A model generated the notes under the pieces. It saw only the letters and a program-made list of their open reading frames with translations. It was not told the origin of the DNA and made no database searches. A stretch of DNA of 23,905 nt from Gryganskiella cystojenkinii (Eukaryota; Mortierellomycota; Mortierellomycetes; Mortierellales; Mortierellaceae): contig JAAAIG010000613.1 of NCBI GenBank assembly GCA_015852425.1, positions 1-23,905 of the forward strand, in the 5' to 3' direction. Both the position numbers and the translations under genes were made by a program. Positions 1 to 8,587 of the stretch are shown piece by piece; the stretch's first letter is position 1; the number at the start of each line of letters is the position of its first letter.

Positions 1-449
1 GACTTGCTTTCCTCTTCGGCCATTACAACTTGAGTGGGCTATCTAAGGGCACCCTATAATTTCGGACAGGGTGACCGACGGCTGGCTTTCCTGTGGTGTT
101 TCCGGTCCCTGGCTGGTCCCTGGTTCGAATCCAGGACAAAGACAGGCCAGCGTCGTGCCCCAAAGAAATCTGACCGAGAAAAAGTGCCCGTCCGTAGTGG
201 ATGGCTGCGTTTCGCTCCTGTTATCGACTCTGGAGCCCACTGGCCTTCCTTGACCTAGTGGCAATACCATCACTCATTTCTCTCTGACATTACTCCCATG
301 CCGATTACCATTCTTCAAGATGGATAGTCTCTATATTGTTTGTATTTTGAAGCATTGAGACCTTTCAATTCTCACACACTATGCTTCATGTCGACTACAT
401 GGGCTTCGAGCCAGGAATAGCAATGACTTTCTCTTGTGCCTTTGTCCTC
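1..449. other. Left flank, no supported gene; tRNA-like B-box stretch
   Basis: No convincing protein-coding gene is seen here. Positions 122-132 read GGTTCGAATCC, a perfect match to the RNA polymerase III B box. It is framed by a 5-bp T-stem (CCTGG/CCAGG), and a weak A-box-like TGACCGACGGC lies about 50 bases upstream at 72-82. The sequences that would form an acceptor stem do not pair, so this is not an intact tRNA. It may be a tRNA-derived SINE head, a tRNA fossil or coincidence. The right end of the flank is presumably the 3' untranslated region of the minus-strand acetyltransferase that ends at 450. Confidence 0.35.
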
Positions 450-1001
450 TCAGATCACCGTGGTGCTCTTTCCTTCGATACCCTCGCTGTTCTTGGAAAG
501 CTTTGCCAATGCCTCGCCATCCACTCTCATCGTGTGCCATTCATCCATGACGACGGCACCCAAGGACTTGTAAAACTGAATACTGGGCTCATTCCATTTC
601 AAAACGGACCATTCCAAGCGACCACCGTTCATGCATTCGACTTCTCTGGCAAGTTCGCCCAAAAGCCGCTTTCCAACGCGCTGTCCACGAACAGACTCCT
701 TGACAAAGAGATCCTCGAGATAGATGCCTCCACGACCCCGCCATGTCGAGTAGTTGGTGAAGTAGAGGGCAAACCCAACGGGTTCAGGGGAAGAAGGCAC
801 AAAGGCCAAGAGGCAAGAAGCCAAGTTTTGGGAACCTGGGTGAGATGGTGTAAATCGAAGCGTCTTCAACAAGGATTCTTCCGTGGCCTCGACGGTGGAT
901 GCAGGTTCTCGTTCGTACTTGGCCAGCTCATGAATGAGGGACAGAATTGCGCCAACGTCGGAGGGGGTGGCGGGACGAACGATGATACCGGTAGACGACA
1001 T
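450..1001 (-). CDS. GNAT-family N-acetyltransferase, SSAT-like
   Basis: This is a 183-residue single-exon protein with the GNAT fold. It starts with the beta1-alpha1 pattern IIVRPATPSDVGAILSLIHE (residues 6-25). It continues with the beta4 stretch IYLEDLFV (93-100), the acetyl-CoA pyrophosphate loop VRGQRVGKRLL (104-114), and WNEPSIQFYKSLGA (136-149), whose Tyr144 matches the general-acid tyrosine of the family. The order and wording of these motifs resemble spermidine/spermine N1-acetyltransferase (diamine acetyltransferase, about 171 residues), so acetyl-CoA-dependent acetylation of a polyamine or other small amine is the likely reaction. The exact substrate cannot be read from sequence; thialysine acetyltransferases look similar. 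The length is normal for the family and no targeting signal is visible, suggesting the cytosol. The start codon follows an A-rich run preceded by a CT-rich leader, a common arrangement in this window. Confidence 0.85.
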   Translation of the reverse strand: MSSTGIIVRPATPSDVGAILSLIHELAKYEREPASTVEATEESLLKTLRFTPSHPGSQNLASCLLAFVPSSPEPVGFALYFTNYSTWRGRGGIYLEDLFVKESVRGQRVGKRLLGELAREVECMNGGRLEWSVLKWNEPSIQFYKSLGAVVMDEWHTMRVDGEALAKLSKNSEGIEGKSTTVI

Positions 1002-1885
1002 TTTTTTTTTTTTTGTTTGGAGGGGTGAAGAAAGGAAAGAACCAAGAAAGAAAAGAAGAAAAGAAAAAAAGAAAGAAAGGAAAAAAAAGGGCTTCTAGTC
1101 ATTTTCCCTTAAATAAGCTCGCCTACTACGTCATTGCCAACCCATTACCTGCCGTACGTTGACTTTGTGACTCAACCTTCGTGATACTGTATCTCGAACA
1201 TTGTATCTCGAACATTATAGGATTGTATCTCGTGCATTGTATGCAACCTTCATATCACATCTAAGTTTCGTCAAACATGAACCTGGGACAAATGTTGTGG
1301 TGGACCGTCGGAGCCTAGCCACCACCGTAATTATTTTTGACGGTACGCGTCGCCTACTGAGCAGGTTGAGATCCTAAGAACGATACCGGGGGAAAGGGCG
1401 AAAAGGCGGAAGGGGTGCCCCCTGAAAAGAACAATATTGCCTATATTGAACGATCTATCTTTTAGACTACAAAGGAGAAAGGTGAACGACCGAACTCGTT
1501 CCTTTCACATTTCCCAACAGTCATTGCCTTTGACCGAGTTCCCCTTCGAACCCTACTCAATTACCACGCTGACGTCGCGGTTTTAACCCAAAACAATAGT
1601 GTGTTGAGGGAGTTGCTTATCCGTTCGTCAATTGCTCCGTTAGGTACCTTTCCCTCAAGAAGGCGAGAAACACATTTAGGAAATACCTGCGGAGAACCCA
1701 CTTTTGAACCAAGAGAAGAACAAGCACTTTCCCTTTCACCATGGGTACAGGCCCAATCAGAATCGATACCACATGCCTTGATCTCAGAGGGGGGTTCGGA
1801 TCAAGTAGAGCCATTCGAGGAGTCCCAACCTGCCACGCCTGTCTCAATAGACTCTCGCTCTCGAAACAAAAGGCAGTCAACATTG
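1002..1885. other. Spacer: promoter side of the GNAT gene, no supported gene
   Basis: The part next to 1001 is a purine-rich tract on the plus strand (CT-rich leader of the GNAT transcript on the minus strand), ending near 1090. A 14-base unit, TGTATCTCGAACAT, occurs at 1188-1201 and 1202-1215, with a diverged third copy at 1224-1237. The stretch from about 1601 to 1885 has an open plus-strand frame without ATG at its start that runs into the end of the F-box gene on the other strand. I could not link it to any family and do not call it a gene. No tRNA or mobile element is seen. Confidence 0.5.
1188..1237. repeat. Short tandem 14-base repeat, 2 exact copies plus 1 diverged
   Basis: TGTATCTCGAACAT is present at 1188-1201 and again head-to-tail at 1202-1215. 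After an 8-base gap a third copy with two differences (TGTATCTCGTGCAT) sits at 1224-1237. It lies about 190-240 bases upstream of the GNAT start on the opposite strand and could be a local duplication or a cluster of factor-binding sites; nothing in the sequence decides this. Confidence 0.7.
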
Positions 1886-4060
1886 CTATTGCCTGGGGAC
1901 GAATAAATAAAGAGACATCTCTATCCCGGGCCTTGCTTGCGCTAGCCATTGAAGGGCTTTATTAAATCTATCCTTATGCGTGCCTCTGTTTGCTTGGCTG
2001 ACCTCAACTTTTTGAAGACGAGGCCAGTGTTGGACCATCCATGCTAAATCTTCCTCTCCAAGGTTCTGAACGAGACGACGCAAATCGAGTCTTTCGAGAC
2101 ATTGAAGGGTCGATAACAGCCCCAACCCACTCTCGAGCGTTAGATCCACGCCTGAATCTTTTCCTCCGACGCGATGACCGCCTCCTAGACCTAACCACTG
2201 GATCCGACTCAAGGCTGCAAGCTGGCAATACACCTTAGTACGCACGTTTTTGACCGTCGTCTCGGACTCTTTCTCCTTCGATCCTAAGGTCTGCAAGGCG
2301 ACATAGATCTCAATATCGATCACCAAGGTCTCAAGTCCGACGCATACCCACGGATAGTCCTTGTCCAGATCGCGACCGTTCAAAACAACGCCCTGGGCAC
2401 GCACGGCTTTCAAAGACGGGCAAGTCCTGAGGATAGACTCCATGGTCTTGCTGTGGATTCCTCGAGTGCCGTCAAGATTCAAGCTGACAATATCCCGACA
2501 GAATATGCCGACAGATTCCAGGGCTCTTTGACTAAACCCGGTCTGACCTGCGTGGATCCATTGCAATCGAGGAAAATGACGGCAGAGCGATACGAAAAAC
2601 TCGTCCTGGAGGTCAAGAGCCTGTTCCCGAAACTCGAGGCGAGAGAGTTGCGGGCAACATTGAGCGAGATTCAAAGCAAACTTGGATGAGGGATAAAATC
2701 CCCAGCCGTCGATTAAGGACAGATGTTCTAGCTGTGGGCACTGACGGGTCAGGTTGACCAGGAATTCTTGGCGCAGTCCAGACTGATGAAGCGACAGCGA
2801 TCTGATCCCACTCTGAGAAACGACTGTTTGGCCCTGCCTAGCAGTAGCAAGAGTGCTTAGTGGATGATAATGTTGGTCGTGCCGATACGATTGCTGAAGC
2901 GGCGATCCTAGCGGAAGATTGGTCGAAGGAGCAGCAAGACAACGAACAGCGCGCATGCTCTGGATATCAAGCGAATCTGGGTCCACATAGTGACGACCAT
3001 GAGTACCTTTGATCGGGTCGTCGAATGGTTCCAACTTAATGACTGTCTTGGCATTGTGGAGGTACGAGCTTGTTTCCGGGCAAGTCAGTGTATCCAAACT
3101 GAACCGAGTAAAGTCGTTTTTGCCGAGAGAAAGATGTGAGAGCTGTTGACATCCAGCCAAAATCAAACGCAACGAATACTCTTGAAAGTCTTCCCAGCCA
3201 TCGAGCGAAAGAATTTCCAGTCGATCCAGTCGAGAAAGCGAATCCAAGAGTCTTGGTGGGAACCGACCCTGCGGCTTTAGTTGCAGACAGCGCAGGTTTT
3301 TGTTGGTCTGAATGATTTGAACGAGACTGTCGGACATGGTCACAAAAGATTCATACGAGGCAGCATCCGCGCCTGCGGTCAGATTATTCTTGTTATTATT
3401 ACTGTCAACTTGACAGGTGCGGTTGGTCTGTGATTGGTTTGTGTGAACGGTCGCTGCCACTATTTGTAGTGTTGATATTGTTGATTGTGTCATTGTGCGT
3501 GTATTGGAGAGAGAATCAATCCCGATCCGATCTGGTTTTGTCGTACCACCTCCCGGTCGACTGTTTTTGGTGGTTCGCTCAGCCGATACTCGAGAAACAT
3601 CCAAGGAGACGAGGTCATGGCAGAAGAGTGCGACCTTGTTTAAATCCACGCCGGGTCCGCACCGTAAAGATCGAATCTGGCATCCATGCTTGCTCCAGTT
3701 CTCGCAAAAGGTGGCGTTCCCCCATGCACTCTCGGGTATGGTCTTCCAGAGTAACGGCTCGCAGCAGTCGAAAAAGTCCTTGGAGACCCTGCAGGCGCGT
3801 ACTAGAGCTAGACCTTGGAGGTAACTGCAGATTTGTAGCAAGATCTCAGGGATGGCCAGGGGCGAGGGGCGAACGTTGTCTTGAAGGCAGCATTGACTCG
3901 GATCTTGTTCGTGTCCTTGTCCTTGATTCCGATTTGGGTACATCGACAAGGTCGGCTCGCTTGGTTGTCTCCATAGCTCTGTGCCACTGAACTGATCTAG
4001 GCTTCCTTTCAGTGCGAGGTGACCTTGATCGATAGCGCTGTTTGAAACGTTGGTGGTCAT
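1886..4060 (-). CDS. F-box/leucine-rich repeat protein
   Basis: From the chosen start the protein has 724 residues in one exon. An F-box lies at about 67-108 (PLAIPEILLQICSYLQGLAL followed by RACRVSKDFFDCCEPLLWKT), the Skp1-binding module of SCF ubiquitin ligases. Irregular leucine-rich repeats follow from about 255 to the C terminus, with recurring patterns such as LEILSLDGW, QLSHLSLGKN, QLEHLSLIDG, DIVSLNLDGT and LERLDLRR. A Ser/Thr/Asn-rich loop (about 155-235) separates the two parts. By family knowledge the LRRs would select a substrate for ubiquitination; the target is unknown. The open frame continues upstream to an ATG at 4408, but the extra 116 codons read as a translated CT-rich leader (Phe/Leu/Ser-rich, no domain). 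I therefore take the ATG at 4058-4060, whose context is not strong. Large F-box/LRR proteins of this kind are abundant in Mortierella-like fungi. Confidence 0.8.
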   Translation of the reverse strand: MTTNVSNSAIDQGHLALKGSLDQFSGTELWRQPSEPTLSMYPNRNQGQGHEQDPSQCCLQDNVRPSPLAIPEILLQICSYLQGLALVRACRVSKDFFDCCEPLLWKTIPESAWGNATFCENWSKHGCQIRSLRCGPGVDLNKVALFCHDLVSLDVSRVSAERTTKNSRPGGGTTKPDRIGIDSLSNTRTMTQSTISTLQIVAATVHTNQSQTNRTCQVDSNNNKNNLTAGADAASYESFVTMSDSLVQIIQTNKNLRCLQLKPQGRFPPRLLDSLSRLDRLEILSLDGWEDFQEYSLRLILAGCQQLSHLSLGKNDFTRFSLDTLTCPETSSYLHNAKTVIKLEPFDDPIKGTHGRHYVDPDSLDIQSMRAVRCLAAPSTNLPLGSPLQQSYRHDQHYHPLSTLATARQGQTVVSQSGIRSLSLHQSGLRQEFLVNLTRQCPQLEHLSLIDGWGFYPSSKFALNLAQCCPQLSRLEFREQALDLQDEFFVSLCRHFPRLQWIHAGQTGFSQRALESVGIFCRDIVSLNLDGTRGIHSKTMESILRTCPSLKAVRAQGVVLNGRDLDKDYPWVCVGLETLVIDIEIYVALQTLGSKEKESETTVKNVRTKVYCQLAALSRIQWLGLGGGHRVGGKDSGVDLTLESGLGLLSTLQCLERLDLRRLVQNLGEEDLAWMVQHWPRLQKVEVSQANRGTHKDRFNKALQWLAQARPGIEMSLYLFVPRQ

Positions 4061-5491
4061 CGGCAGTTGAAAGAGAACGCGAGAGAAGTATGACGCGAAT
4101 AATGCAGCCCGGAGAGCAGGCGGAAAGAAGTATCGGAGTAGGATGTCTAGTGGAGGAAGAAAACGTGGTCTTGCAGGGCTCCGAGTACTCGAGGAAGGTG
4201 CAAAGGAAAGACAAAGAGAATGGGCGAGAAATGGAGAAAGAAGGAAAGAAGAAAGGAAAATGGAATGTGATGAAGAGATGAGAGATGAAAAATGGATTGA
4301 GTCGCTCCCCCCCCAAAAAAAAACATCTGGCCCGACCTTCGCTCCTTTTTTTTTCTTTTTCTTGTCACACTCCTCAATGGGATGGAATGAATGAACATGA
4401 ACACTCATTTGAAATCCACATCATTCTTACCATCCTCACGTCGTTGTATCCCTATCAACAAACGACCCTTGGGTCCGCGTTGGTTGTAGTCCCGGTTGTC
4501 TCTTTTTATCCATCTTGATGACCTCGATCTGCAGTGCCTAATAGGCTTTCCTCCTTTAATTCCTTCATTCTTTTTTGGCCTTCTTGTGCAACCAACAGTC
4601 CCAAGGACTTTTTTTTGCTTTGTTTTGCCATATCGTCCTCCAGATTGCTCCTCTGTGGCTTCTCTTAAAGTGACAGAGAACTCATCCTAAGTCCCTTGAT
4701 CATCAATGGAATCTCTACCATAGCAACAAATTATCGGACTAGATGAGAGACGATTGCCTTCCTTTTCGTATACTTTCTCGCATCCAAGAACCTACGGATA
4801 GAACAACAGGTCAGCGAAGGTAATGAGCAAAGAGCGATGGGTTGGGTACCCGTGGGAACAAAAATGACGAGGGATGATTGGCTGCGAGAAACTAGCAATT
4901 TGTGATCAAGAAAAATTGTTATATTTATTTTTTGCGCCAACTGTCCTCGCATTTGAAGGGTGCAAGAGGTCCTCTTGAGTAACGCGATGTCGAACACGGA
5001 GAATATACTGTAAAAAGCTCCAGGAACAATACCAAGCGTTAAAGCAGCCTCCCTTTCCCATCATAATCAATGTAAAAAGATAGATCGTCTTTGACCTGTA
5101 TGCGTGTTCTTATGTATTTTTTGTATTCCCCACATCAACCGCACTGCAGTTCTGCTGCAAGCCATCGTCGTTGGAACGTTGTTAACTGGCTACATCGTTG
5201 CTGATCTTTAGAAGGATCTGCACCCATCCATGCCCTTAGCCTCGACCATGATGTGCTCCCGCCAGAGTGAAAGTCTGCAGTGTGATAGTGATAAAACGAG
5301 AAATAAGAGCAACAATGAAGACCTCAGGGTTACCCTGCTGTCTGTCACTCTCTCTCTCTTCTCTTTTGCTTTGGCGCTATGCAATCCCGCAGTGGCGCAG
5401 TGGAGGAATCCCCTACTTACTAGAGTCAGACCATGAACGTCTCATAAATCTAGTTCAATATGATGTATATTTCACTCTTCTATTTTTTGCT
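4061..5491. other. 1.4 kb spacer: F-box promoter/leader and unassigned sequence
   Basis: The part up to about 4410 is the CT-rich leader of the F-box gene on the minus strand. It includes an eight-C run followed directly by nine A (4307-4323 on the plus strand). The rest contains several short frames in both directions with no recognisable domain. On the minus strand near 4790-4810 there is a branch-point-like GCTGAC followed by a pyrimidine tract and TAG, which could be a splice acceptor, but I could not find a convincing partner exon. At about 5393-5403 the plus strand reads TGGCGCAGTGG, identical to a eukaryotic tRNA A box, but no matching T-arm follows, so no tRNA is called. An undetected small gene or non-coding transcript is possible. 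Confidence 0.4.
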
Positions 5492-6648
5492 TTACAATTT
5501 GGCCTTCTTACCACCCTTACCACCATTAGCAGTAGGTCTTCCAAGGACAGAGATGCCGTACTGTGGCGTCACCCTGGCAATATCACCGTCGTACGAGTCA
5601 TCCTCGATCAAAAGCATGAAAGCGTCCGTAACCATCTCGACAGTGACCAAGGGAGCAATTTTCATAACATCTTCCTTGATGGGGGCAATAATCTTTGTAT
5701 CGGCAAAAGAAGGCGCAACAGCATTGACTCTGATTCCCTTGCCAAAACCCTTGAACGATCTAGTCAGACCAACAACACCAAACTTGGCCGCAGAGTAGAC
5801 GGGGGTGCGGGGTTGAGGATACAGCCCTGCAAGAGAGGCGGTGTTGAGAATGACGCCTCCGCGACCCTGAGCCGTCAAGGCTTCGATTCCAAGACGGGTA
5901 CCCTCAACGACAGCAGAGAGATCGATGTCGATGACCTTCTTCCAGATGCCCTTCTTGTCCTCCCAGAGAGGTGCATTCTCGGCAATACCGGCGTTGTTGA
6001 CGATGATGTCCACACCACCAAAACGTTTCTTGGCGGCAGTGAAAAGGTCGGCTTGTTGATCATATTTGGTGACATCGCATTGAACAAAGTATGCGACTTC
6101 CTTGTCTTTTCTGTTTCCGTGAAGTAGTCAGGGGAGAAACACCAGACAATGAAGGATTGGCGTGAGTATTTGGTCGGCCTTTGATAAATAAATAAAAACT
6201 ATGTAATAGTTGGAGCATACAGCGCAAGGCTTGTAAACCCGAGAAGGCAACTTACCCGTGGTTAAGCTCGGCGGCGACACGAAGACCGTCCTTCAGATCG
6301 ATGTCCCCGAGGATGACCTTGGCACTATAATGGGATTTGATCACGAAGAGTGGAACGTGAAATTTCAGACACTCGCCGATCTTGTATATTTGTTTGCATC
6401 AATGATCGACAACCTCTCTGTGTTTACCCTTTGCTGACCAGCCTCTCGGCCAATGCCTTTCCGAGACCTATTTCGATTAAAAGAGAAATGTTGAAAGCAT
6501 GTGAGAACAGCCATGTTAGGGAGAGGGGAGACATTATATACGACATGAGTTTGGCATGGGTTGATCAGGGTGGAAATGGTTTCCATTCAGACAATCACTC
6601 ACCTGAAGAGGCTCCGGTGATGATGGCGACCTTGTCTTGAACGTGCAT
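5492..6648 (-). CDS. Short-chain dehydrogenase/reductase, 15-hydroxyprostaglandin dehydrogenase-like
   Basis: The gene has four exons on the minus strand: 6648-6603, 6467-6428, 6324-6256 and 6110-5492. All three introns (135, 103 and 145 bases) are GT..AG and the phases join exactly to give 257 residues. The start MHVQDKVAIITGASSGLG carries the NAD(P)-binding TGxxxGxG motif (12-19). NNAG is at 90-93, the catalytic Ser at 144 and YSAAK at 157-161. The N terminus and the LIEDD segment closely follow 15-hydroxyprostaglandin dehydrogenase (classical SDR, NAD-linked oxidation of a secondary alcohol), so oxidation of a hydroxy-lipid or similar alcohol is inferred. The family Asn in the alpha4 helix is Asp115 here (VIDIDL). 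The C terminus GGKGGKKAKL ends in AKL after basic residues, which fits a PTS1 peroxisomal signal. The CT-rich leader lies upstream of 6648. Confidence 0.9.
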
Positions 6649-6981
6649 GTCGAGGAGACAATAATAGTATGGGGGGTAGAGTGAGTAAGTGAGGGTGTGG
6701 AATGAGCAGCGGAAGGAAGGAAGGAAGAATGGAATTGATGGGACGGATGGGACGGATGAATGAATGGAAAAGAATGTGATTTGCGGGGTTGTGTGTCCGA
6801 GGATCGAAAACTAGAAAATTTATTTTCACAAAAAAACGCGATCGGCCAAATCGGCGGAGAGTCTCCCCCACACAGAGCAGAGGCCGAGTGGTCCCCAACT
6901 TGGCTCTCTCTTTCAAAGTTTAGTCAAAAAAAAGACGGCTGGCTTTCGTTTAGTCACTGGTAGAGTTAGTGTGGCAGAAAA
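6649..6981 (-). promoter_or_regulatory. Promoter and leader region of the SDR gene
   Basis: On the minus strand this stretch is pyrimidine-rich immediately upstream of the SDR ATG, with CTTC-type tetranucleotide runs (plus strand GGAA repeats near 6712-6730) and repeated GGGACGGAT units near 6740-6757. No TATA box at a clear position was found. The assignment rests on position and base composition only. Confidence 0.4.
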
Positions 6982-6984
6982 TCA

Positions 6985-7171
6985 ACCAGTCCTCCACTCA
7001 ACCCGTATGAGCTCAATGTAACAGAATCCAACCAGAACAACGAAACCGGCACAGAAGAGGGCAATGACACGCGGCGAGTTCCAGGGGTACGTGGAACCAC
7101 CCCAGTTCAATGGCAACAAGATCAAGACGTACCATCTCATCCCATCCGCAGTCTTTTTGCTTTGAACTACA
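6985..7171 (-). pseudogene. Relic fragment of an MFS transporter (DHA2 drug-transporter type)
   Basis: A minus-strand frame of about 60 codons contains LILLPLNWGGSTYPWNSPRV followed by a hydrophobic stretch IALFCAGFVVLVGFCYIE and then VEWRTG and a stop. This matches the segment around the seventh to eighth membrane helices of 14-helix (DHA2) MFS multidrug transporters, where LQWGG.TYPWNS patterns are typical. Nothing recognisable as transporter precedes or follows it on either side, and neighbouring genes are unrelated, so it looks like a leftover of a decayed or partly duplicated gene. It could instead be one exon of an unpredicted gene, but no partner exons were found within the spacer. Confidence 0.6.
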
Positions 7172-7692
7172 ATCCTCCATCTCACTTTAGCTAAACACCT
7201 GTCCCTCTAACCTCCAAGATGAACATTCTCAAGATCTGGCTAACTCGATCGCGACGATCTCCCTGTGCTTGTTCCAGAATTTTGAAGGTTTGGAGCTGAA
7301 CATTCTTACCCTTCATCCATAACAATCCATAACAATCTCGATCTGACACCTGCCACAATCCCGGGTCTTGTTCTCCTCTCCCTCGCTTATGACGATCCTT
7401 CAGAACTATGAGCTTCGTATCAAGATCTTGACATGCTTATTGATTGTTTACTGCACAGTCCGACAGCTCACCATTGAATCAAAGCAAGGCGATCAAATCG
7501 GCCATCGTCATCAAGCAGACTAGCTTCTTGCGCGTGCTATAGTACAAGAACAAGAACAACAACAACAATTCATCTTGCACGAGTGTTGCCTTTTCTCATT
7601 GTCAACTTCTTCTTTTCTTTCGATACTCGTCGTCATCATGTTGGACAAGACATGAATTAAACAGTTGAAATGTATTTAGAGACACTGCCACC
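7172..7692. other. Spacer between the MFS relic and the kinase 3' end
   Basis: No supported gene was found. Short plus-strand frames exist (for example from an ATG near 7219, about 26 codons), without domain features. An AAC/AAG-rich stretch lies near 7543-7569. The right part presumably holds the 3' untranslated region of the kinase transcript, which ends toward lower coordinates. Confidence 0.4.
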
Positions 7693-8556
7693 TCAACTTC
7701 TGACTGGCTTGGGTTGGAAATGTCGATGATGCTCACGCTCGCCTTCGACTCTCTGGATCTCGTCTGAACAAAAATGGATCCTTGAAACCCACTCATCCGC
7801 TGCAACCTGCTCGATTGTCAACCTCTTCTTTGGGTCTGGCTCCATAATCGCATACAAGATGCGCCTACAACCAGGAGTCTCGATCCTATCAATGAACTCG
7901 TGTCCCCCCAGATGACCGTTATACGTATATGTGTTGTAGACTGGTGGGATAACCGTAGGTGCGAGGGAATTCGCGGTGGTCGCAGAAGAAGCCGCCCAGT
8001 CCAAAGGGTGCTGCGAAGGTTTGACGACTGAGTACGAGACCGGTGAGGACTCTGTAGACGAATGAGGAGTCACAGTCTCGCCCTGACTCAACGGACTCGT
8101 TGGGGACGCACTGTTGTTCGAAGACGAAGTCGAGGTGGGATAAACCTTGTTATGGGTGATACGCAGATCACTTGGCCTGTAAGGAGGATATTGTCGATGG
8201 TGGCTAGCCTCGTGCGGTCGACTGAGAGTATCCATGTTGGTCGAGATGGACGAGGTCGTTCCTCCCGAACTCGGTCTACCCCCTGATGAAGACGTACCGT
8301 TCTGGTAAATTTGGTGGCGTTCAAATTGCAGTCGACGTTGTGCTTCACTGTAACGGTGATTCGTGATATCGTTGATGTATCGAGCATAGCGAGCATCTTT
8401 CTTGCGATCGGCACGAGCCCACGGCATGGCTGCATAATACATGACATAAAAGACGATACCACAGGCCCAGACGTCCACCGCACGGGGGTCGTATTCCTCT
8501 TGATAAAACTCCTCTGGGGCGATATACGGTTCTAATGGGACGAGAGAGAGAAAGAG

Positions 8557-8587
<31 letters not shown>

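Noticed and set aside
381..1028. Plus-strand open frame of 215 codons over the GNAT gene
   Set aside because: It is the exact antisense of a well-supported GNAT acetyltransferase and its translation shows no domain.
1601..1906. Plus-strand open frame of about 100 codons running into the F-box 3' end
   Set aside because: It lacks an ATG at its start, has no recognisable domain or hydrophobic or charged pattern, and overlaps the confirmed coding end of the F-box gene on the other strand. Its length is within chance for this base composition.
4731..4997. Minus-strand frame of 88 codons with a splice-acceptor-like site inside
   Set aside because: No family resemblance and no matching donor/exon pair could be built; a single acceptor-like site is common by chance.
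5380..5465. Possible initiator-like tRNA with a perfect A box TGGCGCAGTGG
   Set aside because: No B box with a pairing T-stem follows at a usable distance, and the 7-base acceptor halves do not pair.
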